A stretch of DNA of 64,000 nt from Agrobacterium arsenijevicii (lineage in GTDB: Bacteria; Pseudomonadota; Alphaproteobacteria; Rhizobiales; Rhizobiaceae): assembly GCA_000949895.1 (NCBI GenBank), contig JWIT01000004.1, positions 292,012-356,011 on the forward strand, written 5' to 3'. The notes under the pieces are model-generated. The model searched no databases and had not been told where the DNA came from. It saw only the letters and a program-made list of their open reading frames with translations. The translations under genes and the position numbers were made by a program. Below, piece after piece: positions 28,135 through 37,714 of this stretch; the first letter of the stretch is position 1; each line of letters opens with the position of its first letter.

Positions 28135-28533
28135 ATGACCATGACTGATCCTTTGGGTGATATGCTCACCCGCATCCGCAATGGTGCTGCTCGCCGTAAG
28201 TCTTCGGTAAGCACGCCTGCTTCCAGCCTCCGCGCACGCGTTCTCGACGTGCTGCAGGCTGAAGGCTACATTCGCGGTTATTCCAAGGTCGATTTCGAAA
28301 ACGGCAAGGCCGAATTCACGATCGAACTGAAGTACTACGAAGGCGCGTCCGTGATCCGTGAGATCGGCCGCGTTTCCAAGCCGGGCCGCCGAGTTTATGT
28401 CTCGGTAAAGTCCATTCCGCAGGTCGCGAACGGCCTCGGCATCACCATCCTTTCGACCCCGAAGGGCGTGATGGCCGATCACCAAGCTCGCGAACAGAAC
28501 GTTGGTGGCGAGGTTCTTTGCTCGGTCTTCTAA
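28135..28533 (+). CDS. rpsH: 30S ribosomal protein S8
   Basis: A 132-residue S8, which organises the central domain of 16S rRNA and in E. coli represses the spc operon by binding near rplE. It starts [20 protein letters not shown] and ends with the family motif [20 protein letters not shown]. The second ATG at 28141 is an alternative start, removing two residues. Confidence 0.97.
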   Translation: MTMTDPLGDMLTRIRNGAARRKSSVSTPASSLRARVLDVLQAEGYIRGYSKVDFENGKAEFTIELKYYEGASVIREIGRVSKPGRRVYVSVKSIPQVANGLGITILSTPKGVMADHQAREQNVGGEVLCSVF

Positions 28534-28576
28534 GACCCGAGCACGGATCTCCATAACGAACAGACAGGATTGAACA

Positions 28577-29110
28577 ATGTCTCGTATCGGTAAAAAGCCC
28601 GTTCAGGTTCCAGCAGGTGTTACGGCCAATGTCGACGGCCAGAAGGTCACTGCTAAGGGCCCGAAGGGTGAACTGTTTTTCGTCGCTAATGACGATATTC
28701 AGCTGAAACTCGAAGATAATGGCGTTTCCGTAACGCCGGCCAACAACACCAAGGAAGCTCGTTCCAAGTGGGGCATGTCCCGCACGATGATCGAGAACAT
28801 CTTCAAGGGTGTTAAGGACGGCTACGAACGCAAGCTCGAAATCAACGGCGTTGGTTATCGTGCAGCCCTGCAGGGCAAGAACCTGCAGCTGGCTCTCGGT
28901 TTCAGCCACGATGTTGTTTACGAGCCTCCGGTCGGCATCACCATTGCCGTTCCGAAGCCGACGGAAATCATCGTTTCCGGCATCAACAAGCAGCAGGTTG
29001 GCCAGGTTGCCGCGGAAATCCGCGAATACCGTGGTCCCGAGCCCTACAAGGGCAAGGGCGTGAAGTACGCTGAAGAGCGTATCGTCCGCAAAGAAGGCAA
29101 GAAGAAGTAA
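28577..29110 (+). CDS. rplF: 50S ribosomal protein L6
   Basis: A 177-residue L6 near the sarcin-ricin loop. Both repeated domains are visible; it starts [20 protein letters not shown] and ends with [20 protein letters not shown] then GKKK. rplR follows after 12 nt. Confidence 0.97.
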   Translation: MSRIGKKPVQVPAGVTANVDGQKVTAKGPKGELFFVANDDIQLKLEDNGVSVTPANNTKEARSKWGMSRTMIENIFKGVKDGYERKLEINGVGYRAALQGKNLQLALGFSHDVVYEPPVGITIAVPKPTEIIVSGINKQQVGQVAAEIREYRGPEPYKGKGVKYAEERIVRKEGKKK

Positions 29111-29122
29111 GGATCACGCGAA

Positions 29123-29485
29123 ATGGCTAGCAGGAAAGAAGCACTTGCACGTCGCGCGAGCCGTGTGCGCCGCCAGATCAAGGCGGTTGCCAATGGCCGC
29201 CCGCGCCTGTCGGTTCATCGCTCGTCGAAGAACATCTACGCTCAGATTATCGATGACGTTGCCGGCAAGACGCTTGCGTCCGCCTCCACGCTCGAAGCCG
29301 ATCTGCGCGGCTCGCTCAAGACCGGCGCCGACGTTGCAGCAGCAGCTGTCGTAGGCAAGCTCGTCGCTGAGCGTGGCGTCAAGGCTGGCGTCAAGGATGT
29401 CGTATTCGACCGTGGCGCGTTCATCTATCACGGCCGTATCAAGGCTGTGGCAGAAGCTGCCCGCGAAGGCGGTCTGAACTTCTGA
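29123..29485 (+). CDS. rplR: 50S ribosomal protein L18
   Basis: A 120-residue L18 that binds 5S rRNA. The segment [20 protein letters not shown] and the C-terminal [20 protein letters not shown] are family signatures. A hairpin lies just after its stop, before rpsE. Confidence 0.97.
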   Translation: MASRKEALARRASRVRRQIKAVANGRPRLSVHRSSKNIYAQIIDDVAGKTLASASTLEADLRGSLKTGADVAAAAVVGKLVAERGVKAGVKDVVFDRGAFIYHGRIKAVAEAAREGGLNF

Positions 29486-29490
29486 TTTTT

Positions 29491-29518
29491 TTCCGCCCGG
29501 ACAACGATCCGGGCGGAA
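29491..29518 (+). other. Hairpin between rplR and rpsE
   Basis: A perfect 11-bp stem (29491-29501 with 29508-29518) and a 6-nt loop. The long T run is on the 5' side, not after the stem, so this is not a normal plus-strand terminator. It may be an mRNA processing or stability element. Confidence 0.45.
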
Positions 29519-29604
29519 TTTCACCGGGCCATGCGGGTCTCTTCATCGAGGCCGGTGGTCTTTTCGTTTGCCGTTCCACCCGTAAAAGAAAAAGGACAAG
29601 GACA

Positions 29605-30174
29605 ATGGCACAGGAAAAAAGAGGTTCTCGCGACGATCGCCAGAACCGTGAAGAACGCGATAGCGAATTCGTCGACAAGCTGGTCGCGATCAACCGCGTT
29701 GCAAAGGTTGTTAAGGGTGGCCGTCGCTTCGGCTTCGCTGCTCTCGTCGTCGTTGGCGACCAGAAGGGCCGCGTTGGCTTCGGTCACGGCAAGGCTCGCG
29801 AAGTTCCGGAAGCCATCCGTAAGGCAACCGAGAGCGCAAAGCGCGATCTGATCTTCGTTCCGCTGCGCGATGGTCGCACGCTGCATCACGACGTCAATGG
29901 CCGTCACGGCGCAGGCAAGGTTCTGCTGCGTTCGGCCAAGGCTGGTACCGGTATCATCGCCGGTGGTCCGATGCGCGCTGTTTTCGAAACGCTGGGCGTT
30001 CATGACGTTGTTGCCAAGTCGACCGGTTCTTCGAACCCGTACAACATGGTTCGCGCAACGTTCGACGCTCTGAAGCATCAGGTTCATCCGAAGGACATCG
30101 CTGCACAGCGCGGTCTGAAGTATGCTACCCTTCAGTCTCGCCGTGCCGCTTCCGGCAACGCTTCTGAAGAATAA
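29605..30174 (+). CDS. rpsE: 30S ribosomal protein S5
   Basis: A 189-residue S5, involved in decoding fidelity. The loop [18 protein letters not shown], where spectinomycin-resistance changes occur in other bacteria, is wild type in appearance. It begins [20 protein letters not shown] after AAAAGGACAAGGACA. The 119-nt gap from rplR is unusually long for this cluster and holds a hairpin. Confidence 0.97.
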   Translation: MAQEKRGSRDDRQNREERDSEFVDKLVAINRVAKVVKGGRRFGFAALVVVGDQKGRVGFGHGKAREVPEAIRKATESAKRDLIFVPLRDGRTLHHDVNGRHGAGKVLLRSAKAGTGIIAGGPMRAVFETLGVHDVVAKSTGSSNPYNMVRATFDALKHQVHPKDIAAQRGLKYATLQSRRAASGNASEE

Positions 30175-30185
30175 GGAGCTGGATC

Positions 30186-30392
30186 ATGGCCAAGAAGACT
30201 ACTGAAGCCAATAAGACTGTTACGGTCGAACAGATCGGCAGCCCTATCCGCCGCCCGGCAATCCAGCGTCAGACGCTGGTCGGTCTGGGTCTCAACAAGA
30301 TGCACCGTCAGCGCACCCTGGAAGATACTCCTGCGGTTCGCGGCATGATCCGTGCGGTCCAGCATCTCGTTCGCGTCGTTGACGAGAAGTGA
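30186..30392 (+). CDS. rpmD: 50S ribosomal protein L30
   Basis: A 68-residue L30. It contains [20 protein letters not shown] and [17 protein letters not shown], the family core. Located between rpsE and rplO as usual. Confidence 0.96.
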   Translation: MAKKTTEANKTVTVEQIGSPIRRPAIQRQTLVGLGLNKMHRQRTLEDTPAVRGMIRAVQHLVRVVDEK

Positions 30393-30408
30393 GACGGAGT
30401 AACCTATC

Positions 30409-30888
30409 ATGAAACTCAATGAAATCAGAGACAACGAAGGCTCCTCCAAGGACCGTATCCGCGTAGGTCGCGGTATCGGTTCTGGCAAGGGCAAGACCGG
30501 TGGTCGCGGTGTGAAGGGTCAGAAGGCTCGTTCGGGCGTCGCCATCAACGGTTTTGAAGGCGGTCAGATGCCAATCTACCGTCGTCTGCCGAAGCGCGGT
30601 TTCAACAACATTTTCGCTTCCGAATTTGCTGTTGTATCGCTCGGCCGCATTCAGGTCGCCATCGACGCCAAGAAGCTCGACGCTTCCGCAACGATCGATG
30701 CTGCCGCCCTCAAGGCTGCTGGCGTTATCCGTCGCACCAAGGACGGCGTTCGCATTCTCGCTGACGGCGAACTGACGACCAAGGTCGCTTTCGAAGTTGC
30801 CGGCGCTTCCAAGCCCGCACTCGAAAAGATTGAGAAGGCTGGTAGCACTATCAAGCTTCTCGCGGTTGCAGCTGAAGCTTCCGAGTAA
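30409..30888 (+). CDS. rplO: 50S ribosomal protein L15
   Basis: A 159-residue L15, a late-assembling protein of the large subunit. The glycine-rich N-terminus [20 protein letters not shown] and the segment [18 protein letters not shown] are diagnostic. A hairpin follows the stop. Confidence 0.97.
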   Translation: MKLNEIRDNEGSSKDRIRVGRGIGSGKGKTGGRGVKGQKARSGVAINGFEGGQMPIYRRLPKRGFNNIFASEFAVVSLGRIQVAIDAKKLDASATIDAAALKAAGVIRRTKDGVRILADGELTTKVAFEVAGASKPALEKIEKAGSTIKLLAVAAEASE

Positions 30889-30902
30889 TATATAGACTTC
30901 AG

Positions 30903-30933
30903 ACGCCCGGGGCATAGTCGCTCCGGGCGTTTG
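30903..30933 (+). terminator. Hairpin after rplO, possible weak terminator
   Basis: An 8-bp perfect stem (30903-30910 with 30923-30930) and a 12-nt loop followed by TTTG. The T run is short, so only partial termination is expected before secY. Confidence 0.45.
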
Positions 30934-30983
30934 CGCTCCCTGGCTTATGGTGCTCTCGATTTAAATCGATTTATGGAGGCATC

Positions 30984-31064
30984 ATGGCAAACTCTTCGCG
31001 GTGCAGCTGTTATGCGCGCCACATGCGGCACAAAGTGCTGCAGGGAGAGCCTCACAGTTCTTGA
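30984..31064 (+). CDS. Possible short leader ORF upstream of secY (26 aa)
   Basis: An ATG four bases after GGAGG opens a 26-residue frame, MANSSRCSCYARHMRHKVLQ plus GEPHSS, ending in TGA. It has a CXC motif and several His/Arg residues. It lies in the 334-nt gap between rplO and secY, where no known ribosomal gene is expected; it does not resemble L36. The good ribosome-binding site is the only support, so it may be a regulatory leader peptide or chance. Confidence 0.25.
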   Translation: MANSSRCSCYARHMRHKVLQGEPHSS

Positions 31065-31222
31065 ACTTCCGTAGGGGAGGGGATAGGACATAAAAAAACA
31101 GGGTGAGGCATGATGGCGGCGCAAAGCCGTGTTCGTCCGAAGCCCGTTTTTGAACCGGTATTTTTAGACCTTTCCGCATTGGCCGGTTTTCACTGGCCGG
31201 CAAGGGTCATTCGGAGAAATTT

Positions 31223-32563
31223 ATGGCTTCAGCAGCGGAACAACTGGCTTCGAACCTGAATTTTTCGACCTTCGCTAAGGCGGAGGATCTGAAAAAGCGT
31301 CTCTGGTTTACTCTTGCCGCACTTCTCGTCTACCGTCTTGGCACCCACATTCCGCTTCCGGGTCTGAACCCAGAAGCCTATGCGCAGGCCTTCCGTGGCC
31401 AGGCCAACGGTATTCTCGGCCTTTTCAACATGTTTGCGGGTGGCGCTGTCGAGCGTATGGCGATTTTCGCCCTCGGCATCATGCCTTACATCTCCGCTTC
31501 GATCATCGTGCAGCTCATGACCTCGGTCGTGCCCTCGCTCGAAGCGTTGAAGAAGGAAGGCGAAGCCGGTCGCAAGATCATCAACCAGTACACGCGCTAC
31601 GGCACGGTGCTGCTCGGCACGCTTCAGGCCTACGGCATCGCTGTCGGTCTTGAAAGCGGCAACGGCCTTGTGGTCGATCCGGGCCTGTTCTTCCGTATTT
31701 CCACCGTCATCACGCTGCTCGGCGGCACGATGTTCCTGATGTGGCTCGGCGAACAGATCACGTCGCGCGGTATCGGCAACGGTATTTCGCTGATCATCTT
31801 TGCTGGCATTGCCGCAGGTCTGCCCAAGGCGCTTGCCGGTACGCTGGAACTCGGTCGCACCGGTGCGCTGTCGACGACGCTCATCCTCATGGTCGTCATC
31901 GTGGCAATCGGCGTCATCGCCCTCATCGTCTTTGTGGAACGCGCCCAGCGCCGTCTGCTGATACAATATCCGAAGCGCCAGGTCGGCAACCGGATGTTCC
32001 AGGGCGATACCTCGCATCTGCCGCTGAAGCTTAACACGGCCGGTGTCATTCCCGCGATCTTCGCATCCTCGCTGCTGCTTCTGCCCGCGACGGCTGCCGG
32101 TTTTGCCGGAAACACCAATCTGCCGGGCTGGGCAACCTCGATCATCGCGTCGCTGCAGCACGGACAGCCGTTGTTCATGGCTCTCTACGGCCTGCTCATT
32201 GCGTTCTTTGCGTTTTTCTACACGGCTATCGTCTTCAATCCGAAGGACACGGCCGATAACCTCAAGAAGCATGGCGGCTTCATTCCCGGCATTCGTCCGG
32301 GCGAGCGCACCGCGGAGTACATCGATTACGTTCTGACCCGCATCACGGTGGTCGGTGCTGTTTATCTGGTCTTCGTGTGTATCCTTCCTGAGACACTTAT
32401 CGCACGTACGGGCATTCCATTAGCCCTTGGTGGTACTTCGCTTTTGATCGTTGTCAGTGTAACTCTGGACACGGTTGCGCAGATCCAGGGTCACCTGATC
32501 GCTCAGCAGTATGAAGGGCTGATCAAGAAGTCGAAGTTGCGTGGAGGAAAGAGGGGACGATGA
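31223..32563 (+). CDS. secY: Preprotein translocase subunit SecY
   Basis: A 446-residue SecY, the channel of the SecYEG translocon. About ten hydrophobic spans are visible. Signature segments include [15 protein letters not shown] near the N-terminus and the plug/span 2-3 region [19 protein letters not shown], plus [17 protein letters not shown] (here [17 protein letters not shown]) before span 8. Ribosome-binding site CGGAGAAATTT precedes the ATG. adk overlaps its end by 4 nt. Confidence 0.98.
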   Translation: MASAAEQLASNLNFSTFAKAEDLKKRLWFTLAALLVYRLGTHIPLPGLNPEAYAQAFRGQANGILGLFNMFAGGAVERMAIFALGIMPYISASIIVQLMTSVVPSLEALKKEGEAGRKIINQYTRYGTVLLGTLQAYGIAVGLESGNGLVVDPGLFFRISTVITLLGGTMFLMWLGEQITSRGIGNGISLIIFAGIAAGLPKALAGTLELGRTGALSTTLILMVVIVAIGVIALIVFVERAQRRLLIQYPKRQVGNRMFQGDTSHLPLKLNTAGVIPAIFASSLLLLPATAAGFAGNTNLPGWATSIIASLQHGQPLFMALYGLLIAFFAFFYTAIVFNPKDTADNLKKHGGFIPGIRPGERTAEYIDYVLTRITVVGAVYLVFVCILPETLIARTGIPLALGGTSLLIVVSVTLDTVAQIQGHLIAQQYEGLIKKSKLRGGKRGR

Positions 32564-33150
32564 GACTGATATTTTTGGGTCCGCCGGGTGCGGGCAAGGG
32601 AACCCAGGCCAAGCGCCTGACTGACAAGTACGGGATCCCGCAGCTTTCCACCGGTGACATGCTTCGCGCTGCGGTTAGCGCGGGCACCGAAATCGGCAAG
32701 CGCGCCAAGGCCGTCATGGACGCCGGTGGGCTTGTTTCCGACGATATCGTCAATCAGATCGTTTCTGAAAGCATCGAAGCACCGAACTGTGCCAAGGGCT
32801 TTATTCTCGACGGCTATCCGCGCACCGTTCCGCAGGCCAAGGCGCTTGCCGAGAACATGCGCAAGAAGAATATTGCCCTTGATGCCGTCATTGAGCTCAA
32901 GGTCGACGAAGAGGCGCTGATTCGCCGAATCGAAAACCGCGTCGCGGAGACCATTGCTGCCGGTGGCACGGTTCGCTCTGACGACAATCCGGAAGCCTTC
33001 CGCAAGCGGCTGACGGAATATCGCGAGAAGACCGCACCGTTGTCGCACTATTACAGCGAGCAGGGCGAGCTTGTGACGCTGGACGGCATGGCGGATGTCG
33101 ATGCCGTTACCGCGGCCATTGAAGGCATTCTCGAGAAAGCCTCGGCCTGA
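32560..33150 (+). CDS. adk: Adenylate kinase
   Basis: A 196-residue adenylate kinase that interconverts ATP plus AMP and two ADP. The P-loop [14 protein letters not shown] is at residues 7-20, and the AMP-binding region and [13 protein letters not shown] segment are intact. It is a short-LID form: the roughly 27-residue LID insertion of the E. coli type is missing. It overlaps secY by 4 nt (ATGA), the usual secY-adk coupling. Confidence 0.97.
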   Translation: MRLIFLGPPGAGKGTQAKRLTDKYGIPQLSTGDMLRAAVSAGTEIGKRAKAVMDAGGLVSDDIVNQIVSESIEAPNCAKGFILDGYPRTVPQAKALAENMRKKNIALDAVIELKVDEEALIRRIENRVAETIAAGGTVRSDDNPEAFRKRLTEYREKTAPLSHYYSEQGELVTLDGMADVDAVTAAIEGILEKASA

Positions 33151-33453
33151 CGGCTGGAGCGGGGTGGCGGAAGCTTTAAACGGTTTTCGCTGGATATCCG
33201 CTCTTCTGGTTTAACAGATCCTTTGGATCGCAAAAGAATCTTGGCGGAGCCGGTTGCTTTTTTGCGCTGATTCCGTTAAACACCGCGCCAACTCGCGACA
33301 TCCCAAGCGACTGGCGCGGATTTCCCTGAGGGAAGGGAGATCCGGGTTCGGTCGTTTTGACTTGTCACGGACATCAATTTTGAACTGGCGGTTTCGGCCG
33401 CTCGAATGGAATCACCACTTGCCGGATGGCAACTGGAACCAAGGAGAAAAGAC
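33151..33453. other. Intergenic region between adk and rpsM
   Basis: 303 nt with no supported gene. Several short purine-rich stretches and a ribosome-binding site (AAGGAG at 33441-33446) for rpsM are present. A promoter for the rpsM-rplQ group is plausible here but none stands out. Confidence 0.4.
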
Positions 33454-33822
33454 GTGGCACGTATCGCTGGCGTCAACATCCCGACTGCAAAGCGCGTTGT
33501 TATTGCGCTGACCTATATTCACGGGATTGGTCCGAAATTCGCGCAGGAAATCATGGACAAGGTCGGTCTTCCGGCTGACAAGCGCGTTCATCAGCTGACG
33601 GATGCTGAAGTTCTTCAGATCCGCGAAGCCATCGACCGCGACTATCAGGTCGAAGGCGACCTGCGTCGCGACACGTCGATGAACATCAAGCGTTTGATGG
33701 ACCTCGGCTGCTACCGCGGCTTGCGTCACCGTCGTGGCCTTCCGGTCCGCGGTCAGCGCACGCACACCAACGCCCGTACCCGCAAGGGTCCGGCGAAGGC
33801 TATCGCTGGTAAGAAGAAGTAA
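33454..33822 (+). CDS. rpsM: 30S ribosomal protein S13
   Basis: A 122-residue S13 of the 30S head, contacting the P-site tRNA and L5. The start is GTG at 33454, eight bases after AAGGAG, giving the usual [20 protein letters not shown]. It ends [20 protein letters not shown] and a lysine tail. First gene of the alpha group. Confidence 0.97.
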   Translation: MARIAGVNIPTAKRVVIALTYIHGIGPKFAQEIMDKVGLPADKRVHQLTDAEVLQIREAIDRDYQVEGDLRRDTSMNIKRLMDLGCYRGLRHRRGLPVRGQRTHTNARTRKGPAKAIAGKKK

Positions 33823-33960
33823 TTTTCCGGTTCTCCGGAAAGGGGAGGCTGGTGCGGTCTGCGCCAGCCTTTCTGAGTTTGGCGTGAAGCTCGGAAACGG
33901 GTTGATCGCCGGTGTAGCCGCTGGTGTTACGGCGGTGAAGAGATCAATGAAAGGTATAAA

Positions 33961-34350
33961 ATGGCCAAGGAAGCCGCACGCGTTCGCCGTCGCGAACGTA
34001 AAAATATCACGTCGGGCGTCGCGCACGTCAACTCGACCTTCAACAACACGATGATCACCATCACCGACGCGCAGGGCAATGCTATTGCCTGGTCGTCTGC
34101 TGGTGCCAAGGGCTTCAAGGGTTCGCGTAAGTCGACCCCGTTTGCTGCCCAGATCGCTGCTGAAGATTGCGCGAAGAAGGCTCAGGAACACGGCATGAAG
34201 TCGCTTGAAGTTGAAGTTTGCGGTCCGGGTTCGGGTCGTGAATCTGCACTTCGCGCTCTGCAGGCTGCCGGTTTCATGATCACCTCCATTCGCGACGTGA
34301 CGCCGATCCCGCACAACGGTTGCCGTCCGCGCAAGAAGCGCCGCGTCTGA
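33961..34350 (+). CDS. rpsK: 30S ribosomal protein S11
   Basis: A 129-residue S11 on the platform of the small subunit. It includes [40 protein letters not shown] and the terminal [15 protein letters not shown], all typical. A terminator-like hairpin lies in the gap to rpoA. Confidence 0.98.
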   Translation: MAKEAARVRRRERKNITSGVAHVNSTFNNTMITITDAQGNAIAWSSAGAKGFKGSRKSTPFAAQIAAEDCAKKAQEHGMKSLEVEVCGPGSGRESALRALQAAGFMITSIRDVTPIPHNGCRPRKKRRV

Positions 34351-34366
34351 CGCGACCGTGGTTCGG

Positions 34367-34400
34367 AAATTCCGCCTTTCCTTCGGTCAGGCGGAATTTT
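34367..34400 (+). terminator. Terminator-like hairpin between rpsK and rpoA
   Basis: A perfect 10-bp stem (34367-34376 with 34390-34399), a 13-nt loop and TTTT at its end. It could reduce read-through from the ribosomal genes into rpoA. Confidence 0.55.
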
Positions 34401-34545
34401 CGTGTATCTGGCGTGTGCGCGTCGATTTCGATCGACGGACTTGCGCTCAAGAACCCACCGATGAACCACTGAATTAGGTTCCTCTCGGTGTTTTCATGCT
34501 CGGTCCGTCACGATTGGATGGTGGCGGCGAACGGAAGGTTTAAAG

Positions 34546-35556
34546 ATGATTCAGAAGAACTGGCAGGAACTTATCAAGCCGAACAAGGTCGAGTTCACCT
34601 CGTCCAGCCGCACCAAGGCAACGCTCGTTGCCGAGCCGCTGGAGCGTGGTTTCGGCCTCACCCTCGGCAACGCGCTGCGTCGCGTTCTGTTGTCTTCTCT
34701 GCGTGGTGCCGCTGTGACGGCCGTGCAGATCGACGGTGTTCTGCACGAATTCTCCTCCATTCCCGGCGTTCGGGAAGACGTGACGGATATCGTGCTCAAC
34801 ATCAAGGAAATCGCCATCAAGATGGATGGTGACGATTCCAAGCGCATGGTCGTGCGCAAGCAGGGCCCAGGTGCCGTTACCGCTGGTGACATCCAGACGG
34901 TTGGCGACATCGAGATCCTGAACCCCGACCACGTGATCTGCACGCTGGACGAAGGCGCTGAAATCCGCATGGAATTCACCGTCAACAACGGCAAGGGTTA
35001 CGTACCGGCTGAACGCAACCGCGCGGAAGATGCCCCGATTGGCCTCATTCCGGTGGACAGCCTCTATTCTCCGGTCAAGAAAGTGTCCTACAAGGTGGAA
35101 AACACCCGTGAAGGCCAGGTTCTCGACTATGACAAGCTGATCATGACGATCGAGACCAACGGTTCGGTTTCCGGCGAAGACGCCGTTGCCTTCGCCGCTC
35201 GTATTCTTCAGGACCAGCTCGGCGTCTTCGTCAACTTCGACGAGCCGCAGAAGGAAGCAGAAGAAGAATCGGTTACCGAACTCGCGTTCAACCCGGCGCT
35301 TCTTAAGAAGGTCGACGAGCTCGAGCTGTCGGTTCGTTCGGCTAACTGCCTGAAGAACGACAACATCGTCTATATCGGCGACCTGATCCAGAAGACCGAA
35401 GCCGAAATGCTTCGCACGCCGAACTTTGGTCGCAAGTCGCTGAACGAAATCAAGGAAGTTCTCGCTTCCATGGGTCTGCACCTCGGTATGGAAGTACCGG
35501 CATGGCCGCCTGAGAACATCGAAGATCTCGCCAAGCGTTACGAAGATCAATACTAA
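34546..35556 (+). CDS. rpoA: DNA-directed RNA polymerase alpha subunit
   Basis: A 336-residue alpha subunit. The N-terminal domain (about 1-235) directs alpha dimerisation and beta/beta' assembly and includes [20 protein letters not shown]. The C-terminal domain (about 255-320) binds upstream DNA and activators, with [20 protein letters not shown] and [14 protein letters not shown]. Both are joined by an acidic linker. rplQ follows. Confidence 0.98.
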   Translation: MIQKNWQELIKPNKVEFTSSSRTKATLVAEPLERGFGLTLGNALRRVLLSSLRGAAVTAVQIDGVLHEFSSIPGVREDVTDIVLNIKEIAIKMDGDDSKRMVVRKQGPGAVTAGDIQTVGDIEILNPDHVICTLDEGAEIRMEFTVNNGKGYVPAERNRAEDAPIGLIPVDSLYSPVKKVSYKVENTREGQVLDYDKLIMTIETNGSVSGEDAVAFAARILQDQLGVFVNFDEPQKEAEEESVTELAFNPALLKKVDELELSVRSANCLKNDNIVYIGDLIQKTEAEMLRTPNFGRKSLNEIKEVLASMGLHLGMEVPAWPPENIEDLAKRYEDQY

Positions 35557-35675
35557 CAAGCAAAAAGGCAGACCCTTTAAAGACTGCCTTTCCCCGTCAA
35601 ACAGCAGGTAAGTCACCTGCATGTGCCAGGAAACGGCAGGTCCGGATAGGAAGCCTGCACTAAAGGAGAATAGCA

Positions 35676-36101
35676 ATGCGCCACGGAAATTCAGGCCGCA
35701 AGCTCAATAGAACCGCCAGCCACCGCAAGGCAATGTTTGCCAACATGGCTGCTTCGCTCATCACCCATGAGCAGATCGTAACCACGCTTCCTAAGGCGAA
35801 GGAAATCCGCCCGATCGTCGAGCGTCTCGTCACTCTCGGCAAGCGCGGCGACCTGCACGCTCGTCGTCAGGCGATCTCGCAGATCAAGGATCAGGACGCT
35901 GTTCGCAAGCTGTTCGACGCGATCGCTTCGCGTTACGCAACCCGCAACGGCGGCTACCTGCGTATCATGAAGGCCGGCTTCCGCCAGGGCGACAACGCGG
36001 CTCTCGCCGTTGTTGAATTCGTCGAGCGCGACGTTGATGCCAAGGGCGCAGCCGACAAGGCTCGCGTTGCTGCCGAAGCTGCAGCTGCCGAAGCCGCATA
36101 A
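35676..36101 (+). CDS. rplQ: 50S ribosomal protein L17
   Basis: A 141-residue L17. It starts [20 protein letters not shown] and has [20 protein letters not shown]. The C-terminus carries an alanine-rich tail (about the last 20 residues) beyond the folded core. Ribosome-binding site AAAGGAG precedes the ATG. Last gene of the ribosomal cluster. Confidence 0.97.
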   Translation: MRHGNSGRKLNRTASHRKAMFANMAASLITHEQIVTTLPKAKEIRPIVERLVTLGKRGDLHARRQAISQIKDQDAVRKLFDAIASRYATRNGGYLRIMKAGFRQGDNAALAVVEFVERDVDAKGAADKARVAAEAAAAEAA

Positions 36102-36128
36102 GTTCTGACGCCTTCAGGCGTCGTGAAT

Positions 36129-36162
36129 AAAAAAGCCGGGTGAGAGATCACCCGGCTTTTTT
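36129..36162 (+). terminator. Strong terminator after rplQ
   Basis: A 15-bp stem counting the A-T pairs (core GCCGGGTGA at 36135-36143 with 36148-36156), a GAGA tetraloop and six T. It is bidirectional in shape and closes the ribosomal cluster. Confidence 0.95.
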
Positions 36163-36298
36163 GCGTTCAGATATCAACCGACAGAATGATTAAGGTTTCG
36201 CGTCGCGGCGAAATGTTGGAGTGGGGATAGTTAAATCCATACTTAGCGATGCAGTTACTCGTATCCGCCAACCATCATTAAACCCTCATCAGGCGCGA

Positions 36299-36780
36299 TT
36301 AGGGTTGTCGAGTTTGTAAGCTGAACTTGAAAATAGCCGCCGTTGGCTGATGCTCGCTCAAAGAGCGTTTGCAGCTTCTTGTCTTCGGTGCAGTCCAAAC
36401 TACTTCCAAAATCAGCGATCCAGCGATCCAGCGATCCATGGCGTAGTTCGCCCCCAGTACCGGCGCCTCAGCCCAAGGCGCGGATGTTGCTTTGTTTAGA
36501 GAAAGCAATCCGTTCCGACGGACCTTATCCATGAAAACGGAGTCGAGCTTGTAAATGGCGACAGCGCATTCAAACCATCTGGTATTGTAGTAGACGGTCT
36601 CACCAGCGGGGATGCCGTCGGGATATCGCTGCGCAAACGATCAGGTGAATCTACGCCACAACCGGCCAAAGCGATTATTAGGAATGCGAATATAGGGCCG
36701 CCAGTTCCATTGTTGGATTTCAGGCCCACGCGCTTAGTTGTAAAACTTGCGAGACTTGAAAATGCCTTGGAGTAATTCAT
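36299..36780 (-). pseudogene. Lipoprotein-like gene broken by a frameshift
   Basis: From the ATG at 36780 the frame reads MNYSKAFSSLASFTTKRVGL, then a hydrophobic stretch ending in a lipobox (FAFLIIALAGCG), and stops at 36496. A second frame, offset by one, carries a protein-like sequence (IPAGETVYYNTRWFECAVAI, then YKLDSVFMDKVRRNGL) down to a stop at 36299; it opens only after a stop at 36641-36643. The frame change therefore lies between 36499 and 36643. The simplest reading is a lipoprotein of about 155 residues interrupted by a single-base indel. It begins 5 nt after the DUF817 gene, suggesting an operon. The family is not recognised, and two unrelated short ORFs remain possible. Confidence 0.5.
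36413..36436. repeat. Three tandem copies of an 8-bp unit
   Basis: CAGCGATC repeated three times without mismatch. It lies inside the downstream half of the broken lipoprotein-like gene, where it is read as DRWIAGSL. A change of one copy would shift the frame. Confidence 0.85.
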
Positions 36781-36785
36781 CTTTC

Positions 36786-37658
36786 TCACTCCGGAACGTG
36801 GATACGGCCCTTGATGTGTTTGAGGTGGGCGACAATGGTGAAGGTCATGATGACAAGCAGCGACCAGGAGCTCCATTTACCGATATGCACGACGGACCAG
36901 GCGCCGATCTGATCGGGATACTTCCAGATACCGAAGAAGGTGGAGATGTTTTCCGCCAGCCAGACAAAGAAGCCAATCAGGACAAAGGAGAGAAGCAGGG
37001 GCATCTTGCGGTCGCGGTCATAGGGACGGTAAACGACGGTGGCGCGGGAATAGAGGCCGATGGCGCAGGCGGCGATGTACCAGCGGTAATCACCGATGAA
37101 GTGGTGGGTGAAGAAGTTGACGTAGATGGCAATGCCGATCAGCGTCGCCATCCAGTAGGTGGGATAGTGGCGGATGCGGACATCCAGCAGGCGCCATGCC
37201 TGAATGATGTAGCTGCCGACGGCGGCATACATGAAGCCGGAAAAAAGCGGCACGCCGAGCACTTTAGTATAGGCGAAATCCGGATAGGACCACGACTGGA
37301 TGGCACTGGAAGTCTTGAACACCTCCAGTGCAAAGCCGACGATATGGAACAGCAGGATTGCCTTGGCCTCGTCCAGCGTTTCCAGCCTGCTCCAGATCAT
37401 GAAGAACTGAATGGCGAGCGCAATGACCAGCAGCACGTCATAACGCGGAATACCGAACAGTCCGCCATGCGGCGTCACGAAGATGGAGATGAAGAACAAG
37501 CCTGCAAACAGGCAGGCGCGGGCTTCCTTGATGCCGAAATAGAGAAACTCGACGATAAAAAGCCTGATGCCCTTGAGTTCGCCCCAGGGATAGGTATCGC
37601 AAAGCAGATTGTCCAAGACGGAGAGGCGGCTTGTGGCTGGAGTTGTCCCTATGCTCAT
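36786..37658 (-). CDS. DUF817 family membrane protein
   Basis: A 290-residue protein with about eight hydrophobic spans. It matches my knowledge of the DUF817 family in motifs such as FLYFGIKEARACLFAGLFF, HIVGFALEVFKTSSAIQSWS and PLFSGFMYAAVGSYI, and LAENISTFFGIWKYPDQ near the C-terminus. Function is not established for the family. I chose the ATG at 37658; a GTG at 37685 would add nine residues. The broken lipoprotein gene follows immediately and a DUF2809 gene is divergent upstream. Confidence 0.8.
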   Translation of the reverse strand: MSIGTTPATSRLSVLDNLLCDTYPWGELKGIRLFIVEFLYFGIKEARACLFAGLFFISIFVTPHGGLFGIPRYDVLLVIALAIQFFMIWSRLETLDEAKAILLFHIVGFALEVFKTSSAIQSWSYPDFAYTKVLGVPLFSGFMYAAVGSYIIQAWRLLDVRIRHYPTYWMATLIGIAIYVNFFTHHFIGDYRWYIAACAIGLYSRATVVYRPYDRDRKMPLLLSFVLIGFFVWLAENISTFFGIWKYPDQIGAWSVVHIGKWSSWSLLVIMTFTIVAHLKHIKGRIHVPE

Positions 37659-37714
37659 GTTCACGCCCCGATTTGCATTCGTCACCTTTCATACGAAAAC
37701 CGGAAGGAGCTCGC

